From Cristatella mucedo (taxonomy: Eukaryota; Bryozoa; Phylactolaemata; Cristatellidae), in the NCBI GenBank assembly GCA_009760855.2, contig WPIO01000027.1, positions 56,001-120,000 of the forward strand: a stretch of 64,000 nt of DNA, read 5' to 3'. Position numbers and translations under genes: made by a program. Position 1 is the stretch's first letter. Each line of letters begins with the position of its first letter. Positions 26,480 through 38,454 of the stretch are shown one piece after another. A model generated the notes under the pieces. That model made no database searches, was not told where the DNA came from, and saw only the letters and a program-made list of their open reading frames with translations.

Positions 26480-27250
26480 GAAGTAGGCTGCGTCAAACTG
26501 CCCCTGCATTAGCTCCTGCCCCAGCCCTATATAGAGGGACCCAGGTCGCTGTCTTGCCTGCTCTAGAGGGGCGATTGCCCGCTACCCCGCCCCCTTGCTC
26601 CGGCACTGACCTGAAAGGCCATAGTCGCAAGAATGGCAGCCACAGTTTTTTCATTTCCTAGCAACAGTCGTCAGCAGCCGCTCAGTCGTTGCTTTGAAAC
26701 CACGACAGCTGCTGGTGATTAAGATCCGATTCATAGAGTGCCCAGTCAGCTTAGCGGGCTGCGCGAGTTGTCACGCAGCTGCGAATGCAGGAAGCCGGCG
26801 CTGCTGAAGCAGAAAGAACGGCACACGGGTCCAATATCTGCGACGTGTGTCGTATGCTCACGCATAGCGGTTTGCTGCGAGCGGCGAGCTCGTCAGAAGT
26901 GATGGACGCAGCACTGTCACTCACATCGTCTCACGTCATTCAGTCGACGCACTGGCACTGGCCAATTCGGAGGAGGTCCTCGCCTCGATGCCGTCGTTTC
27001 CTGCCGAGCTACCTACCGATCGTTGCTCGGCGTTCTTTGATTTGGATACCTCAGAAGAACGTGAGCTCGGTCGCTTTACCCGGAGTTTATCGTCGACACA
27101 TTCGGCAGTGCTTTACTTCTCACTAGAGCCGAGGCTTCACTGCCTCGCAGCACGCTCGCACTTCTCGAGCCAGGGCCTCGGGTTCGAGACAGGTCTTTAT
27201 TGCCTGCTGCAAGGGACGCGGGTATGAAAGCTGCTAGGGCTCTTCTGTCG
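26480..27250. other. Intergenic DNA, nothing recognised
   Basis: Moderately GC-rich, with a 113-codon frame (26785-27126) that has no recognisable motif. Confidence 0.4.
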
Positions 27251-27254
27251 CCAT

Positions 27255-27335
27255 ATAATAATAATAATAATAATACACTTGATAAATCTCCCTCAGAGAA
27301 ATCAACCTCTTTCTAGGCGCTTTACATATAAACAA
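27255..27335 (-). mobile_element. LINE-A-type tail only (reversed)
   Basis: (AAT)n, then ACACTTGATAAATCTCCCTC, AGAGAAATCAACCTCTTTC and TAGGCGCTTTACAT. Confidence 0.75.
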
Positions 27336-27532
27336 GGCTGGTTGAATTTGCCAGTCTTAACCCTGCTTTACTTAACTTGCTACCGAACCAGGTGCTAAAT
27401 GTGGTCGACTCATTTCAAATAGTGTTAAAGTACATAGAGAAGGTAAGATTCGAATTACTCATCGTTTTGTTTGCTAATCTTCCTGAATGCAGCAGGAAGT
27501 CTCTGCAGTGTGCCACTGAGAAGTTATACTGC

Positions 27533-27536
<4 letters not shown>

Positions 27537-27587
<51 letters not shown>
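27537..27587. repeat. (TA)n microsatellite
   Basis: About 25 TA units. Confidence 0.95.
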
Positions 27588-27589
<2 letters not shown>

Positions 27590-28395
27590 TCAAGACTCAT
27601 GCACTAGCAGTTGATTCTTTGCTAGATATGCCATGAAACAAGTTCCATTCTGGCACTCCTCCCAAAGCCAGACTATCCTCGACTCGGATATTTGGGCTCT
27701 CGTGACTTGTCTGCCCAGCAGACCAGCAGCTAGAGCAACGTACCCTGGGCACGTTGTTTTTTATATGGCCGGCGAGAGCTTGGGTTTTTTGTGGCCCAGC
27801 ATATTGCTGCATCCGGTGCCTTGGCTGAGGGATGAGTGTATCCTGGGATGATTTCAGCCCTCCTGGCCTCAGCTGCAGATGCAGCAGGTGCCATGGAGAG
27901 GCCAGTTTCGACTGGCCAGTGGCGACTGTCGGTGCTAACGGCTGATGCTAATCTGCAATTTAGGCTGCTGCTAGGGGAGCCCGAAAATGACCCCTATAAA
28001 TTTGGGAGACCATTAAAACCTGCGAACGGTCTGTTAAAAGAGGCATGGAAGGACAGCTCCTTTATGGGTTCAACGCGGTCGGCTGCAGCAGCTGCAACTA
28101 AGGGGTCCCACCGGAAGGTTTTCAGGCCGTTGCTGATGGCTCGGAGCAATAATGGCTGTCGCTTGATTGACGCCCTGCCAACTGCCAGTGCCCGCCGGGG
28201 GTTGGCAGCAAGTGCGACCTGCTTTAGGTAGTGGTGCCTCAGTCGGTCGTATCTGCAGTCCCGAGCTACAAACCGTCCGGAGCAGTCGGCTGCTGAGATG
28301 GCTTAAAACGATATATGTCTGATCGGGTACTCAGCTCAGCTCACGTTTTTTAAAGCGAAGCTGCTTCACATATCCATTGTGTGAGGGGTTCAACA
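27590..28395. other. Intergenic DNA, nothing recognised
   Basis: Holds a 131-codon + strand frame (27836-28231) rich in Ala and Leu without recognisable domains. There is too little evidence to call a gene. Confidence 0.35.
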
Positions 28396-28406
28396 GAGCA
28401 GAGAGA

Positions 28407-28413
28407 TGGAGAA

Positions 28414-28448
<35 letters not shown>

Positions 28449-28462
28449 AAGAGAGAGAGAAG
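28407..28462. repeat. (GA)n microsatellite
   Basis: GA repeat with AA interruptions. Confidence 0.9.
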
Positions 28463-28564
28463 TAGGAGAAAAGGGTGGAATGGGAGTGAGAAAGAGAGTT
28501 AGCAAGTAAGCATAAGCGGAAGAATGATAAAGAAGAGAATGGGGGTGGAAGATCAGCATTTAAA

Positions 28565-28690
28565 CAGTAGCAGCCTAGCGGCTCTTACTGCCTTGCTTGC
28601 AGTGGACAATAAAGAATTGCCTGCTGTAGGACTCAAAAGCTACGACGCGGATCGTGAAGTGCAAGCACCCAACCCGTTGGACCAAAAGAA
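28565..28690 (-). mobile_element. SINE-like fragment (reversed)
   Basis: CTTGCTTGCAGTGGACAATA, then AAGAATTGCCTGCTGTAGGA and a GTGAAGTGCAAGCACCCAAC head, in reversed SINE-A order. Confidence 0.45.
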
Positions 28691-28941
28691 ACTGCCGATC
28701 GGCACCGCGGCATAGTGAAGCAGAGTGATGCCAGGAGACTCAAATCTGCCTCTCTATGGTGGCGCCAAGCTGCTGTGCAAATTTGCATATCAGCAGACAT
28801 CTTTGAGTGCCGAGCAATGTAAACTCATAAGTTAATTATAATAAAGTTTGCCAATTGCAGTTGGCAACCGTTGCCACTGAGCATCTGCTGCCTTCGACCA
28901 TACCAAGCCAGTCATTCCGGACACACTTAAGATATGCAGCA

Positions 28942-29045
28942 CTCGTTTGGCCCAGTGGTTAAGGTGTTCGCCTCGAACCAAAGTCAAGGAGACTGCATTT
29001 GATGGCTGGAGCCCCGTGGCACAAAGCACTCGTGAGCTTATGCGG
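28942..29045 (+). mobile_element. SINE-B head fragment
   Basis: CGTTTGGCCCAGTGGTTAAG, then GTGTTCGCCTCGAACCAAAG and GGCTGGAGCCCCGTGGCACA, matching the SINE-B A and B boxes. The tail is lost. Confidence 0.6.
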
Positions 29046-29271
29046 TGTTGCAGTTCAAAACTAACTAAACGCCAGGACGATATTGTGTGAGCTATAGTAT
29101 TGGATTTGAGTTAACTGTCACAGAACCAGAACCTAATAGTTGTAAAAAGTGTTCGTTATCAATTATGAAACGGTTTATTGCCATAGAAGTCCTCATGTCT
29201 ATGGATTAAGTATACTGCAACTATGATACAGCAACACAGAGGTTTTAAATGATGGAATTTTCCATAATTTT

Positions 29272-29525
29272 TTTGTTTGCGTGTTGGCCTCTTGGGTGTA
29301 AGCCCTGGGGTGAGGTGCTCGCTCTTCACGACCCATGCCAGGGTTGGAGTCCTGCAATGGGCGCTCCTTTATTGCCCAATGCAAGCAGCGATTATAGTCG
29401 TGACGGTGTGGGCGTGGCATTGCGGCTGTGTCGTTCCATCCCGTAGCCAAACTCAAACCGAGTACCAGACTCCCACAAAGGTTCTTCTGCCGCTATAAAA
29501 ATGAGGCTGTTGAATCAGCTAATTA
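29272..29525 (+). mobile_element. SINE-A copy, diverged and lengthened
   Basis: Head near GTGAGGTGCTCGCTCTTCAC, then TGGAGTCCTGCAATGGGCGC (B-box side), TTATTGCCCAATGCAAGCAG, an additional ~70 bp, and the tail GGTTCTTCTGCCGCTATAAA...TTGAATCAGCTAATTA. Confidence 0.7.
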
Positions 29526-29677
29526 TATCCTTTTTGGTACTAAAATTCGGTAGGTGTGACGACTAATAATACGATCGTTTTCTGTTGAATATGCCTTTCA
29601 TGATAAACCAAGTGGCATGAAGATCCACTTTTGGTAAGATGAGTTCCCGAACTTTCCGAAAGATTCGGCAATGCAAT

Positions 29678-29818
29678 GCAAACTGGTTTGGTCTAGTGGT
29701 TAAGGTGCTCGCCCCGACCAAGGCATGGCTGAGGTTGTGGGCTTGAGCCCCGAGGCATTTGTGAAGCTCCGAAATAGAGATTAGGCTCTCTTGGGGCGCT
29801 ATAAAAATAAATTGTATT
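29678..29818 (+). mobile_element. SINE-B copy, near complete
   Basis: ACTGGTTTGGTCTAGTGGTT, then AAGGTGCTCGCCCCGACCAA, GGCTTGAGCCCCGAGGCATT and the tail TGAAGCTCCGAAATAGAGAT, TAGGCTCTCTTGGGGCGC. Confidence 0.8.
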
Positions 29819-30139
29819 TTTCTTATATTTAAACTATGGTCAGCGAATTGGGGTGCTTTTAATGCCCATTTAGGTAAAACAAGCAGTTCTCGTCTGTGCT
29901 GCATATATCCTGAGCAGTTTATATTGCTTAATTATCATACGTTAATCTGACGACAGTGCTTCGGCTGACTCGGCTTGAAGAGGAGTCTGCCTGGCCGTGC
30001 ATTATTGCTAAATATCTGAGCTGCTAGCGCTTCATAGACTCATCCAGCCAACCAGCTAGACACAGTGGGACGAGAAAACTGCCGTATCAGACACGCTTAA
30101 GCCAAGCTCTTCGACGAACTTCTTTACTTTTGCCCCACC

Positions 30140-30262
30140 TCCTGGTTTAGCCCACGGGTAAGGTGCTGGCCTTCAACGCCCAAGATGGTGCGACTCGAGC
30201 CACCTGCAGCATATGCAAAGTACCTGGACAGAGATTAAGTTCTCGTAGAGCGCTAAACAAAT
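30140..30262 (+). mobile_element. SINE-B copy
   Basis: CCTGGTTTAGCCCACGGGTA, then AGGTGCTGGCCTTCAACGCC, CGACTCGAGCCACCTGCAG and CATATGCAAAGTACCTGGAC, AGATTAAGTTCTCGTAGAGC. Confidence 0.75.
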
Positions 30263-30710
30263 GATGCGTTTTGCCGGCTCAGTTCAGCTGCCAGACAGAC
30301 ATGTTGAGCTTGGCATGTCCGGGCACCCGGTTTGCCAGTGTAGCATCTAGGACTGGCTTTGAGCCTTGCACTCTGTTGCAGCTGCTGCACCGGGTTGGCC
30401 CCCCTGAAGGCAAAGCACTTGTCCCAGTTGCCTTTTTCACCACTGTGTGACAGACGGTGAATCCCAATTTGGCAGTTTCGGCAGACCGATGGAGTGAGTG
30501 CTTGGGCCCTTTAGCCCAAGCCTCTCTCATGCCTCGAGCATTCAGGTCTCGAACAATATATTCTTGCAGCAGTCGCTACTACCTACCTCACATTTGCGAT
30601 TTGGATTCTCGGTGTGCCGGTACCGATTGTGAAATGAAATAAACGGTTTTGCTTGAGGCATGTATGATCACGTGAGTATTCAGTCACATACAGGCATATA
30701 CCAGTATGTA

Positions 30711-30751
30711 TATATACATATATATATATGTGTGTGTGTGCGCGTGCGTGC

Positions 30752-30821
<70 letters not shown>

Positions 30822-30835
30822 ATATACATACATAT
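30711..30835. repeat. (TA)n(TG)n microsatellite
   Basis: TATATA, then GTGCG variants, then about 30 uninterrupted TG units and ACATATACATA. Confidence 0.95.
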
Positions 30836-31336
30836 GAAAGTGGTCATATACAAGTTTGACAATTTAAATGCAGCTGAAGGTGTAAACAGCCAGATAAGTT
30901 TTGATCAGAAATGGTTCGCTTGGCTATGGTAGCAGATGCAGAGGAACTTTGTCCGCCCGAAGCACTTTTCCCAAGGGCTGTATTCATCAAATAAAGGCCA
31001 ACCCACAAACCAACCATAGACCAACTGGCATACCTGCCTTAAATAATTGCAGGGATCGAGATACCTAGCGTAATGTACTCGCAGATGGAAATTGGAGCAA
31101 AGTATTATTCGTACCCCTGTCGGTGATTGGATGAACGGCTGTATGACCCAAACTCTTACACTGACGTATGAGGGAGCACTGTACACTCATATGCCTAATC
31201 CAGCCTGTATTTGCACTTATCTTGAGGAGCAGTAGACCTGCGAGCACACCCATTCGCTACTCCGGCCAAAGTCGCACAGGCATGCGATCGTGAGTGTCAG
31301 ACCCAACGGTGCTGCTCTTTCATTTTGGCAGAGCCA

Positions 31337-31378
<42 letters not shown>

Positions 31379-31379
31379 G
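31337..31379. repeat. (TCG)n trinucleotide repeat, about 14 units
   Basis: Uninterrupted TCG triplets. The poly-Ser, poly-Arg and poly-Asp frames here are artefacts. Confidence 0.95.
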
Positions 31380-31784
31380 TACTTGATGCGACAGAGGCTC
31401 GACCGACAGGCACTAGGCACCGACAGGCACGCTGGAGCGAGCACGACGAGGCCGACAGTGACCAGCGCTGTTGGTGTGGCAGCAAGTGCTTTTGTCAGCT
31501 CGCGGCCGCATGCAATCGAAATCCGAGAGACGGACAAGTGCAACATGCTTCTGCTTCTGCTTCTTCTTCTTATCGGCTCATACTTATCGCGCTCTGACGA
31601 AGTCTCGCGCTTGAAGACTGTAAGTTTGTCGGGTTGCCTTTGCATGGCAGACGCGATGCAAAGGGCACTCCTTGCGGCATACGAGGGAGTTGCGGGACAC
31701 CTTCAGATTGACTGCGCCTCTTGCGACTCTCTCCTTGTATGTCCTCCTGCCTGCACAGTAAGCAGCGAGCAGACGACACAGAGC

Positions 31785-31960
31785 AGGGCAGCAAAGCTTG
31801 TCTGCCGCAAGTGCCGAAACTGCTTCCCTGCATCGCGGCTCTCCGGCCTGCAGTGGCTCCCCATCGAGCAACTAATAAAATGGAAAAGACGATTAGCTGT
31901 AGGAGTCCGTTGCATTAAGGTTGGAGAGGGCCCTCGACCTCACGGACTCCAAAGGTATCG
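31785..31960 (+). pseudogene. LINE reverse transcriptase C-terminal fragment
   Basis: Frame reads RAAKLVCRKCRNCFPASRLS, then GLQWLPIEQLIKWKRRLAVG. The LVCRK and LxWLPIEQxIxxK order matches the post-RT region of LINE-A and LINE-B (MAARLVLKS...WMPVEQRIQSK). It cannot be placed in one family. Confidence 0.6.
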
Positions 31961-32254
31961 AAAGTTGGGTTGTGAGAAGAGATAGAAATTATGTTGTCAT
32001 ACACCAAGGCAGAGATACATCCGGATGCCGAGCAGATTGGCTAGATGCAATGTGGACAAGAGCTGCAACAGCCTGCCAGAATGAAAGAAAGGCACGATCA
32101 TGTGGACAGTGAGAAACTAAGTGAATGTGCAATTTTAGTAAAAAAAAATCAGGCGGCACCAAATGCAGATGAAGGAAAACGGGATCCGAGGAGGCAAAAA
32201 ATTGTGAAATATCAAGCAGGCAATGAGGCAGAGGGGCTGCAGTAAGAAGGTAGT

Positions 32255-32490
32255 CCGTAAAAGAGAGAAATGCGTTGACTTTACGAAATTTTAAGCAAAT
32301 CTCAAACTCGGCTCTTTCCACGGAGAGTTTTCTGTGTCCACATGAATAGTCCTTCCTGTGCTTGTGACTGCTCCAATTGTACACGTTGTATCATTGTCAA
32401 CTGATATGCTTCACTTGCAGAGAGGGGTTGCCTAGTAAGGAGATTTATCTGTCTTAGAGCACTATAGATATGATTTATTACTATAATTTA
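32255..32490 (+). mobile_element. Diverged LINE-A 3' end
   Basis: TTGACTTTACGAAATTTTAA (the LTTFKKxLK region), then GTGTCCACATGAATAGTCCT, ATGCTTCACTTGCAGAGAGG and CTAGTAAGGAGATTTATCTG, TTAGAGCACTATAGA. Confidence 0.5.
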
Positions 32491-33410
32491 TTTCTCGGGA
32501 ACTGAAGACAGCCACACTTATTGTCGGTGTTTCGATGCCTGTCGACAGCATGTTCAGTCACAAGAGATTAACGCCAGGGGTGGGTGTGTGAACATTGCAC
32601 TTACCCTTATTCCACAGAGATGGCCACGCTATGGTACGGTGGGTATACAGCACGGGCATATTCTTATGCTAGTCCAGCTGTCGGAGAGCCAAATTTCACA
32701 TTAACATACCTGGTAATCAGTGTCTACCCCAGGAAACAGATGCCAACTGTAATGGGTAGTCAATGACGTGTGCCGATTAGTGGCAGGTACGATGAGGCAG
32801 CAAGCAGATATTTAGTTTTCAACTATATTTGGTGTGCTGTCCAAGGCTTATGCAACATTCTTGTGGCCGCATGCAAAAAGTCATGCTTTGTGACCGACAA
32901 CTCATGCTGGACACCTCCATCTCCATCTTCGATGGCTTTCGCTTCGGCACCTGCTCTGAATACCGCTTGAACATCAATCCAGTGCAAGCATCTCATCGCT
33001 ATAAGTTGATTCACATGGCATGCCACTTACTTTACTCATTTGATAGTTCCATCGCGTCAACAACATAGCCCAGCCTATAGCTGAATACGATTGCATGCCA
33101 GTAATGGTTTGCATTTCCATGCACCATGCCAAGTGAAGATCACAAGCAGAGCGGGAGTGCTGCATTGCTAGGCTAACAGAGTCTTTTGGTGGTTGCTGAT
33201 GGAAAGGCAGGCAGAGTCCTGGAAGAGGGTACAGATCCGGCAAGTCACAGCCCTCTACCAAAAATTCATTGCATATAGACTCTTGCTCTTAATTGTAGTC
33301 ATACCCAAAACTAACTTGCACGTGCTCGAGTTATCTTGATTTTGACAGCTTTCAATAAGTACACCTTCCATGCCTATAATTGTCTGTGTTAGATTCTCAT
33401 AGTGAGCCGA
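32491..33410. other. Intergenic DNA, nothing recognised
   Basis: Only short frames without motifs. Confidence 0.4.
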
Positions 33411-33411
33411 G

Positions 33412-33582
33412 ATGGCGCACTAGGTAAGGTGGTTGCTTTTCACGACCTCGGTCCCGATGTCGTGGGTTCTAATCCTGCCGTGGGCGATTCTTTATTGCCA
33501 CTGCAAGCCCTGGTGATAGGCATAAAGGTTCTTCTGTCGCTATACAAATGAGGGTGTTGCATCATCTAGTATTATTATTATT
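33412..33582 (+). mobile_element. SINE-A copy, near complete
   Basis: GTGAGCCGAGATGGCGCACT, then AGGTAAGGTGGTTGCTTTTC, GTCGTGGGTTCTAATCCTGC, TTATTGCCACTGCAAGCCCT and GTTCTTCTGTCGCTATACAA, ending CATCTAGTATTATTATT. Confidence 0.82.
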
Positions 33583-33734
33583 TTATCGAGACTAGATTGA
33601 GTCAGAAACGCATTTCCTCTGCTGTGAAGTCAGCCTACTTTTAGCAAAATAACGCCAGCAAAACTATGTAAAAAGCAAAACACAGATGGGAATACAATAG
33701 TCAAACTAGTTTATGCGTTGGTGAAATTTCGTCT

Positions 33735-33954
33735 ACATTGTTGCAATTCCTTTTATTCAGGACTCCCGTCTAGTGCCCTTTATCGCCTGCAACTTGTGCA
33801 AAAGTCAGCGGTTCGTCTGTCATCAACTGCACAGCTGCCATATCACACCACTTCTGTCTGAGCTTCAATGACTCTCTACCAAGCATCAAATCGATTTAGG
33901 CTCCTCAGTCCGGCTTGCAGGTCACTTCACTCGCTTTCACCGGGCTATCTATGT

Positions 33955-34034
<80 letters not shown>

Positions 34035-34530
34035 TTATTTATTTTTATTTATACATATATTCCACCTCGTTGCTCCTCTAGTGTGCTCTTACACCAACTG
34101 CTCTTAAATCCCTTGCACTAAATTTAAACCTTTTGGTGATAGAGCCCTCAGCTGCTAAACACCAAAAGGATGGAACTCGCTCCCGGCTGTGGTCACTACC
34201 GGCAACAACATATCGGCTTTTTAAGTGTCAGCCTCAAGAGGCATCTGCTCCGGTCAGGTTTCCCTTTCCTCTAGAGAGGTTGAATTTTTTGTATGATGTA
34301 CTTTACATCCGTATCTGTGCATGCTTCAGTGCGTGTTATTCGGCAGAGGTGGCCATTAGTGTCTACAGTTTTGCTTTAGTATGCTGGCCTAAGCATTACA
34401 CTTGTTGGCTTTTGCATGCTTTTTACCGTGCATGTCACTAACCCTTGGTTAATGATTCTTTTGCAGTGAGTTATAAAGTCCCAGAAGTGAGATTAAGTTC
34501 TTTTAGGGTACTATGCAATCACCATATTAC
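33735..34530 (+). mobile_element. LINE-C copy split by a microsatellite
   Basis: CNSFYSGLPSSALYRLQLVQ, then KSAVRLSS and HTTSV: the C-terminal part of the RT ORF, then SPGYLCDL. There a (CT)n(TA)n tract (33958-34031) interrupts the ORF. Afterwards come the 3' UTR and tail TATAAAGTCCCAGAAGTGAG...TTAGGGTACTATGCAA. Confidence 0.75.
33958..34031. repeat. (CT)n(AT)n microsatellite inside LINE-C
   Basis: CT units followed by AT units and TTTA repeats. Confidence 0.95.
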
Positions 34531-34534
34531 CATC

Positions 34535-35190
34535 ATTATTACTACTTAAGAAGAGAATTTCATTCTGCATGTCAACGGCTATGAGTAGGCCTCCTTAACA
34601 AGAAAAAATGTACGATGGTCTGCTGACTGTTCTCTACGACTTTTCGACAAGGTTGTTCTCAACGCTCGGTAAACTGTACTCAGTCATACCTCTGAGTCAA
34701 CAGCCTAAAGCTACTTTTTATCTCCGATATGGGACGCCTAATCAGGCTTGAATCCGGGAATGGTGCAAATATCTGATCAGTCATCAGAACATCTACGGTC
34801 AAACCAAACATATAGTTGTCCCTGACCTCTGACTAGGCAGCTCATTGGCCAATCATTCCGTCGTGCCAATGTAAACTGTCGGATCGCGGTTATCAGCCAA
34901 ATGGAGACATTCACGCAAGCTTCCAAGTGGCTACTCTGACAGCCTCTGCATTGCTGCTCTACTAGTTTGGCGAATTGGGCTGCTACTTCACTTGCTTGGT
35001 CACTAACTGGATTGCCTTCGATAGTCTATCTTTAAATAAAGTTAAGAAACTCGATTATTTCAAGGAATGTCACAATGTAGTTTCAAAAGCAGATTCCAGG
35101 TCAGCTTATTCACAGGGGAATGGTCAGAGCCCATCCACTCAGCTCGAAAAGCACACCTACAAATTTAATACCTGTCACAACTAGTGTCAA
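34535..35190. other. Intergenic DNA, nothing recognised
   Basis: No gene or repeat family member seen. Confidence 0.4.
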
Positions 35191-35195
35191 GCAGC

Positions 35196-35312
<117 letters not shown>

Positions 35313-35445
35313 ATTTGTATAGCGCCCTAAGAGAACTGAATCTCTATTCAGGCGCTTCACATATGCCTCCGGGCTTGAACCCACGACCTCAGCCAGACCT
35401 TGGTCGGGGCAAGCACCTTAACCGCTAGACCAAACCAACTCCGCA
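35313..35445 (-). mobile_element. SINE-B copy, near complete (reversed)
   Basis: TATAGCGCCCTAAGAGAACT, GAATCTCTATTCAGGCGCTT, CACATATGCCTCCGGGCTTG, AACCCACGACCTCAGCCAGA, CCTTGGTCGGGGCAAGCACC, TTAACCGCTAGACCAAACC. This is the best copy for seeing the whole family. Confidence 0.88.
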
Positions 35446-35924
35446 CGACGTCACTATTTGCAGAGGCGCCGACGTCATCCATTGCTCTTTCTGCACATTT
35501 TCCCTCTTCTTCCGCGTGGCCTTTTGAACTTTCCACCAGATTGTCACTGTCCATCCTCAAGCTTCATATTTGCTCTGCATGAGTAAACACAACACTGAAT
35601 GGCATGCGTTCGAGCGACACTATTTACCTTCATCGGTAGCCCTAAAAGGGCTCCAAGCCATTGGCAAAAACTGCTTCCATCAGTGTGAACAGTTCTGACG
35701 TTTGCAGACAGGTGCCGTCAGCCAGCAGTGTGTGGGCCACCAGGATAGTGACCTTTCAGGTGAGCACACCTTGGCCTTGTTTTGCTCACAACTTACGACT
35801 AAAATATAACGTGTATGCGTAACGTCTCTCCAGGTACCATTGCAACTGTTGGCACGCTGCAAACCTTCAATGCAGTAGTGACGGGAGAACAGCATGAGTG
35901 CACACATCCAACGGCCCTCCACAG

Positions 35925-36067
35925 GTTATGTGCTTGCACTCGATGACCAAATTTGTGGTTTGAGCCCTGCGGCAGAAAACTCCCTAATTCCAGCTGCTAG
36001 CAGGATGAAAGCCAGAGAGCCAGGCTCAGCTGCGGCTGTATAAATAAGGATGTTGAATCAGCTAAGG
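35925..36067 (+). mobile_element. SINE-A-like copy
   Basis: Weak head, then GTGGTTTGAGCCCTGCGGCA and the tail CGGCTGTATAAATAAGGATG, TTGAATCAGCTAAGG. Confidence 0.6.
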
Positions 36068-36247
36068 TTTACTATTTTAATGTATAGCAAAGTGTATCTT
36101 AAATACAGGCCAGCGGTAAGCAGGCGGTAATAGGCAGAGAATTCATCTGGCAAATAAATGCATGACGGTTTCAGTAAGTCCTGCCCATTGTCGGCGTGGG
36201 GTTTTTGTGCAAATACACTTGCTGCGAACAGGGATTGAAAAAAGTTG

Positions 36248-36400
36248 GCTAATTAACAGCCTCATTTAGACAGCGCGGCAGAAGAGACTTAAAGACTGTC
36301 ACCACCACTTGCAGCTGAAAATAAGGAGTTGCCTGCATCAGGGCTTCAAACCTCAATGTCGAGGTCAAGTCAAGTCCAAGCGCCTAAGACCGCTTCGTGT
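36248..36400 (-). mobile_element. SINE-A copy (reversed)
   Basis: GGCTAATTAACAGCCTCATT, then TAGACAGCGCGGCAGAAGAG, CCACCACTTGCAGCTGAAAA and TCAGGGCTTCAAACCTCAAT. Confidence 0.65.
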
Positions 36401-36599
36401 GCTCTTACACCAACTGCTTGATCAGCGACGTAGCTGAGCGAATGCTACAAAACTATTGGCCAAGCACAAAACTTAAAAGTTGCTGCTTGGCCGATGTGCC
36501 GGAAGTCGTTACATCATAAGATTATGACGATCCTGTAATTCGCATCCCATGAATGGCTTTCACACTAGGATCAAGAGTAAAGTGAAAAAGGCCAGCAAG

Positions 36600-37110
36600 T
36601 CGTCATGCACGAGCGTACGAGCTATCAACATTGCCCGCGTGTATACCCGTCTGTAGCTCCACAAGGCCACAGTGACGAAGTGGCAGCAACCAAGGTCAAG
36701 GCTTGAAAGTTTTCCCGTATCGCACTCGGAGCCTAAGCGGCTTTCGGTACGCATGCGGTAGTCAACAGACTGCATCTCACGGAACAAGGAGAAAGTGAGA
36801 AAGATAGCTGAGTTACGAGGGCAGTCGAAGAAGCGAGTATGGGAATGGAAGGCCCAGCTCAAGACGGCTGGGCAGGACGTGTCACCGTCGGCAGCAGGAG
36901 AATAGAAGTCGTTGCAGATGACTTGTGGAAGTGAGTTCCACTGTCTAGGACCTACCTGCAGAGCAAAAGCTTCGGCTGCCAACGGTTTTTAAGCGAGGAG
37001 TTGAGCTGATAATTAATTTTCCGTGGAGGAGGATCGGACGGCATGAGGAGGAGGCTGAAACTAGTACCGCAGTTCAGCTAGGTGCGATGGAGCTAAGCCA
37101 CGCCTCCTCC
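36600..37110 (-). mobile_element. LINE-B 3' fragment (reversed)
   Basis: Minus strand reads ALQVGPRQWNSLPQVICNDF, then a 3' UTR with ATGCGTACCGAAAGCCGCTT. It matches + strand 1490-1945; the GGAGGCTGAAACTAGTACCGC stretch near 37050 also matches the copy in NLK intron 1. Confidence 0.78.
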
Positions 37111-37549
37111 GAAATAAGTCGACGTCCCAGCAAAAAATTGTCCGGATGTACCTATTTAACGCGACGACAGCGTTGATTGAAGTCTGGCTTAATGGCATCT
37201 ATTTATCACATTTCCGAACCTTACATCGAAATTTAAGTTATAGATTATGACGTGTACGGTCCTCAATCGTCATAATTTAAGGAAACGCAAATCGTAGCAG
37301 TCGTAATCTAGGTCCTATTAATATGGGTTCGCGTTCAAAGTACAAGTAAGGCAAGTTATTCATCGGTGAGTACAGCGTAGCCTAGCGTAGCGTAGTACAG
37401 CTATTTCTGTTGGTAACTTCGCTGAACCTCCAAGACTACTAAGTGCACGATAGCTAGTAATTCAACCAAGCCGAAAAAACTCAGGGGCGTGTGCAGAAAC
37501 GTTTTCTCGAGTGTTCGCTCAAAGCTTTAGCGGCTTTCGGTGTATTTAC

Positions 37550-38222
37550 TGCTTGCTGGTCTACCGATCTGTGCACCCAGGCGCTTACAGCTGGTGCAAA
37601 ACTGTGCACCCAGGCTTGTCTGTCGTGAGCGTCGCAGTTGCCACATCATACCACTTCTCGCCGACCTCCCAGTCAAGCAACTCACGGACTTAAAGGTTTT
37701 GTCATTCTTTTTTTTGTCGCACTATTAGTTCTCTTCATTCTTTGGCTCCAGCCTACCTCTCGTATCTACTCCCCCACCAGGCTAAGCATCGTATTACCCG
37801 CTTTTCGGAATGTAACTGTTTACCCGAACCTTGTACAAATCTCAAATCCTTTGGAGACCGTGCTTCTAGTTCGAATGCTCCCAAAGCGTGGAACTCACTC
37901 CCGACTTGCTTCACGACATCTTGTGACTTGTCCTCATTCAAAAAGAAACGAAGAACGCAGATATTTATCACGGCATTAATGGGTCCGTGTGATTCGTCCT
38001 TTATGTGCTTATACGTGCCGGCACTGTGCATGCTGCTATCAACGAAACTTACATGCTGACCCTGTGCATGTCACCTCTAACCCTGTTATGCTTATTTATT
38101 GAGCATACTACCGCTAACCATTCGATCGTGCTTCCTTTACGGCAAATGTAAAGCGCCTAGAAAGAGATTGAGTTCTCCGGTGTCCCTATAACAAATGTAT
38201 TATTAGAATTATTATTATATTA
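37550..38222 (+). mobile_element. LINE-A 3' fragment
   Basis: LQLVQNCAPRLVCRERRSCH, then frameshifts and a stop. It resumes PAYLSYLLPHQAKHRITRFS, FGDRASSSNAPKAWNSLP and the tail GGCAAATGTAAAGCGCCTAG...(ATT)n. A short duplication (GTGCACCCAGGC twice, about 37575-37615) lies at its start. Confidence 0.82.
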
Positions 38223-38287
38223 TTTAAAACTTTGGTGACCATTAACGTAATCGTCATATGAGCTTACCCTTAAAGTAAAATCCTCAT

Positions 38288-38422
38288 TTATTGAGGCACG
38301 ACGGCTTTTAAGACGTGTTGCGCCCGGTAATAAAGCATTTCGCTCAGTAGAGGACTCGAACCCTTGACCCTGGCCGTGAAGTGCCAGCCCCTAAGCTGGG
38401 CTAAACCCCGACCGCGCCAACA
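38288..38422 (-). mobile_element. SINE-like fragment (reversed)
   Basis: GACTCGAACCCTTGACCCTG (reversed B box), CCGTGAAGTGCCAGCCCCTA and AGCTGGGCTAAACCCCGACC (reversed A box). Confidence 0.5.
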
Positions 38423-38454
38423 CTTCTCCATCTTTAATATGCATGATATAAATG

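Noticed and set aside
27836-28231. A 131-codon + strand frame as a possible gene
   Set aside because: No recognisable domain, splice context or homology; composition is ordinary.
31290-31985. A 231-codon + strand frame
   Set aside because: It begins in the TCG repeat and ends in a LINE reverse transcriptase fragment; no single protein is supported.
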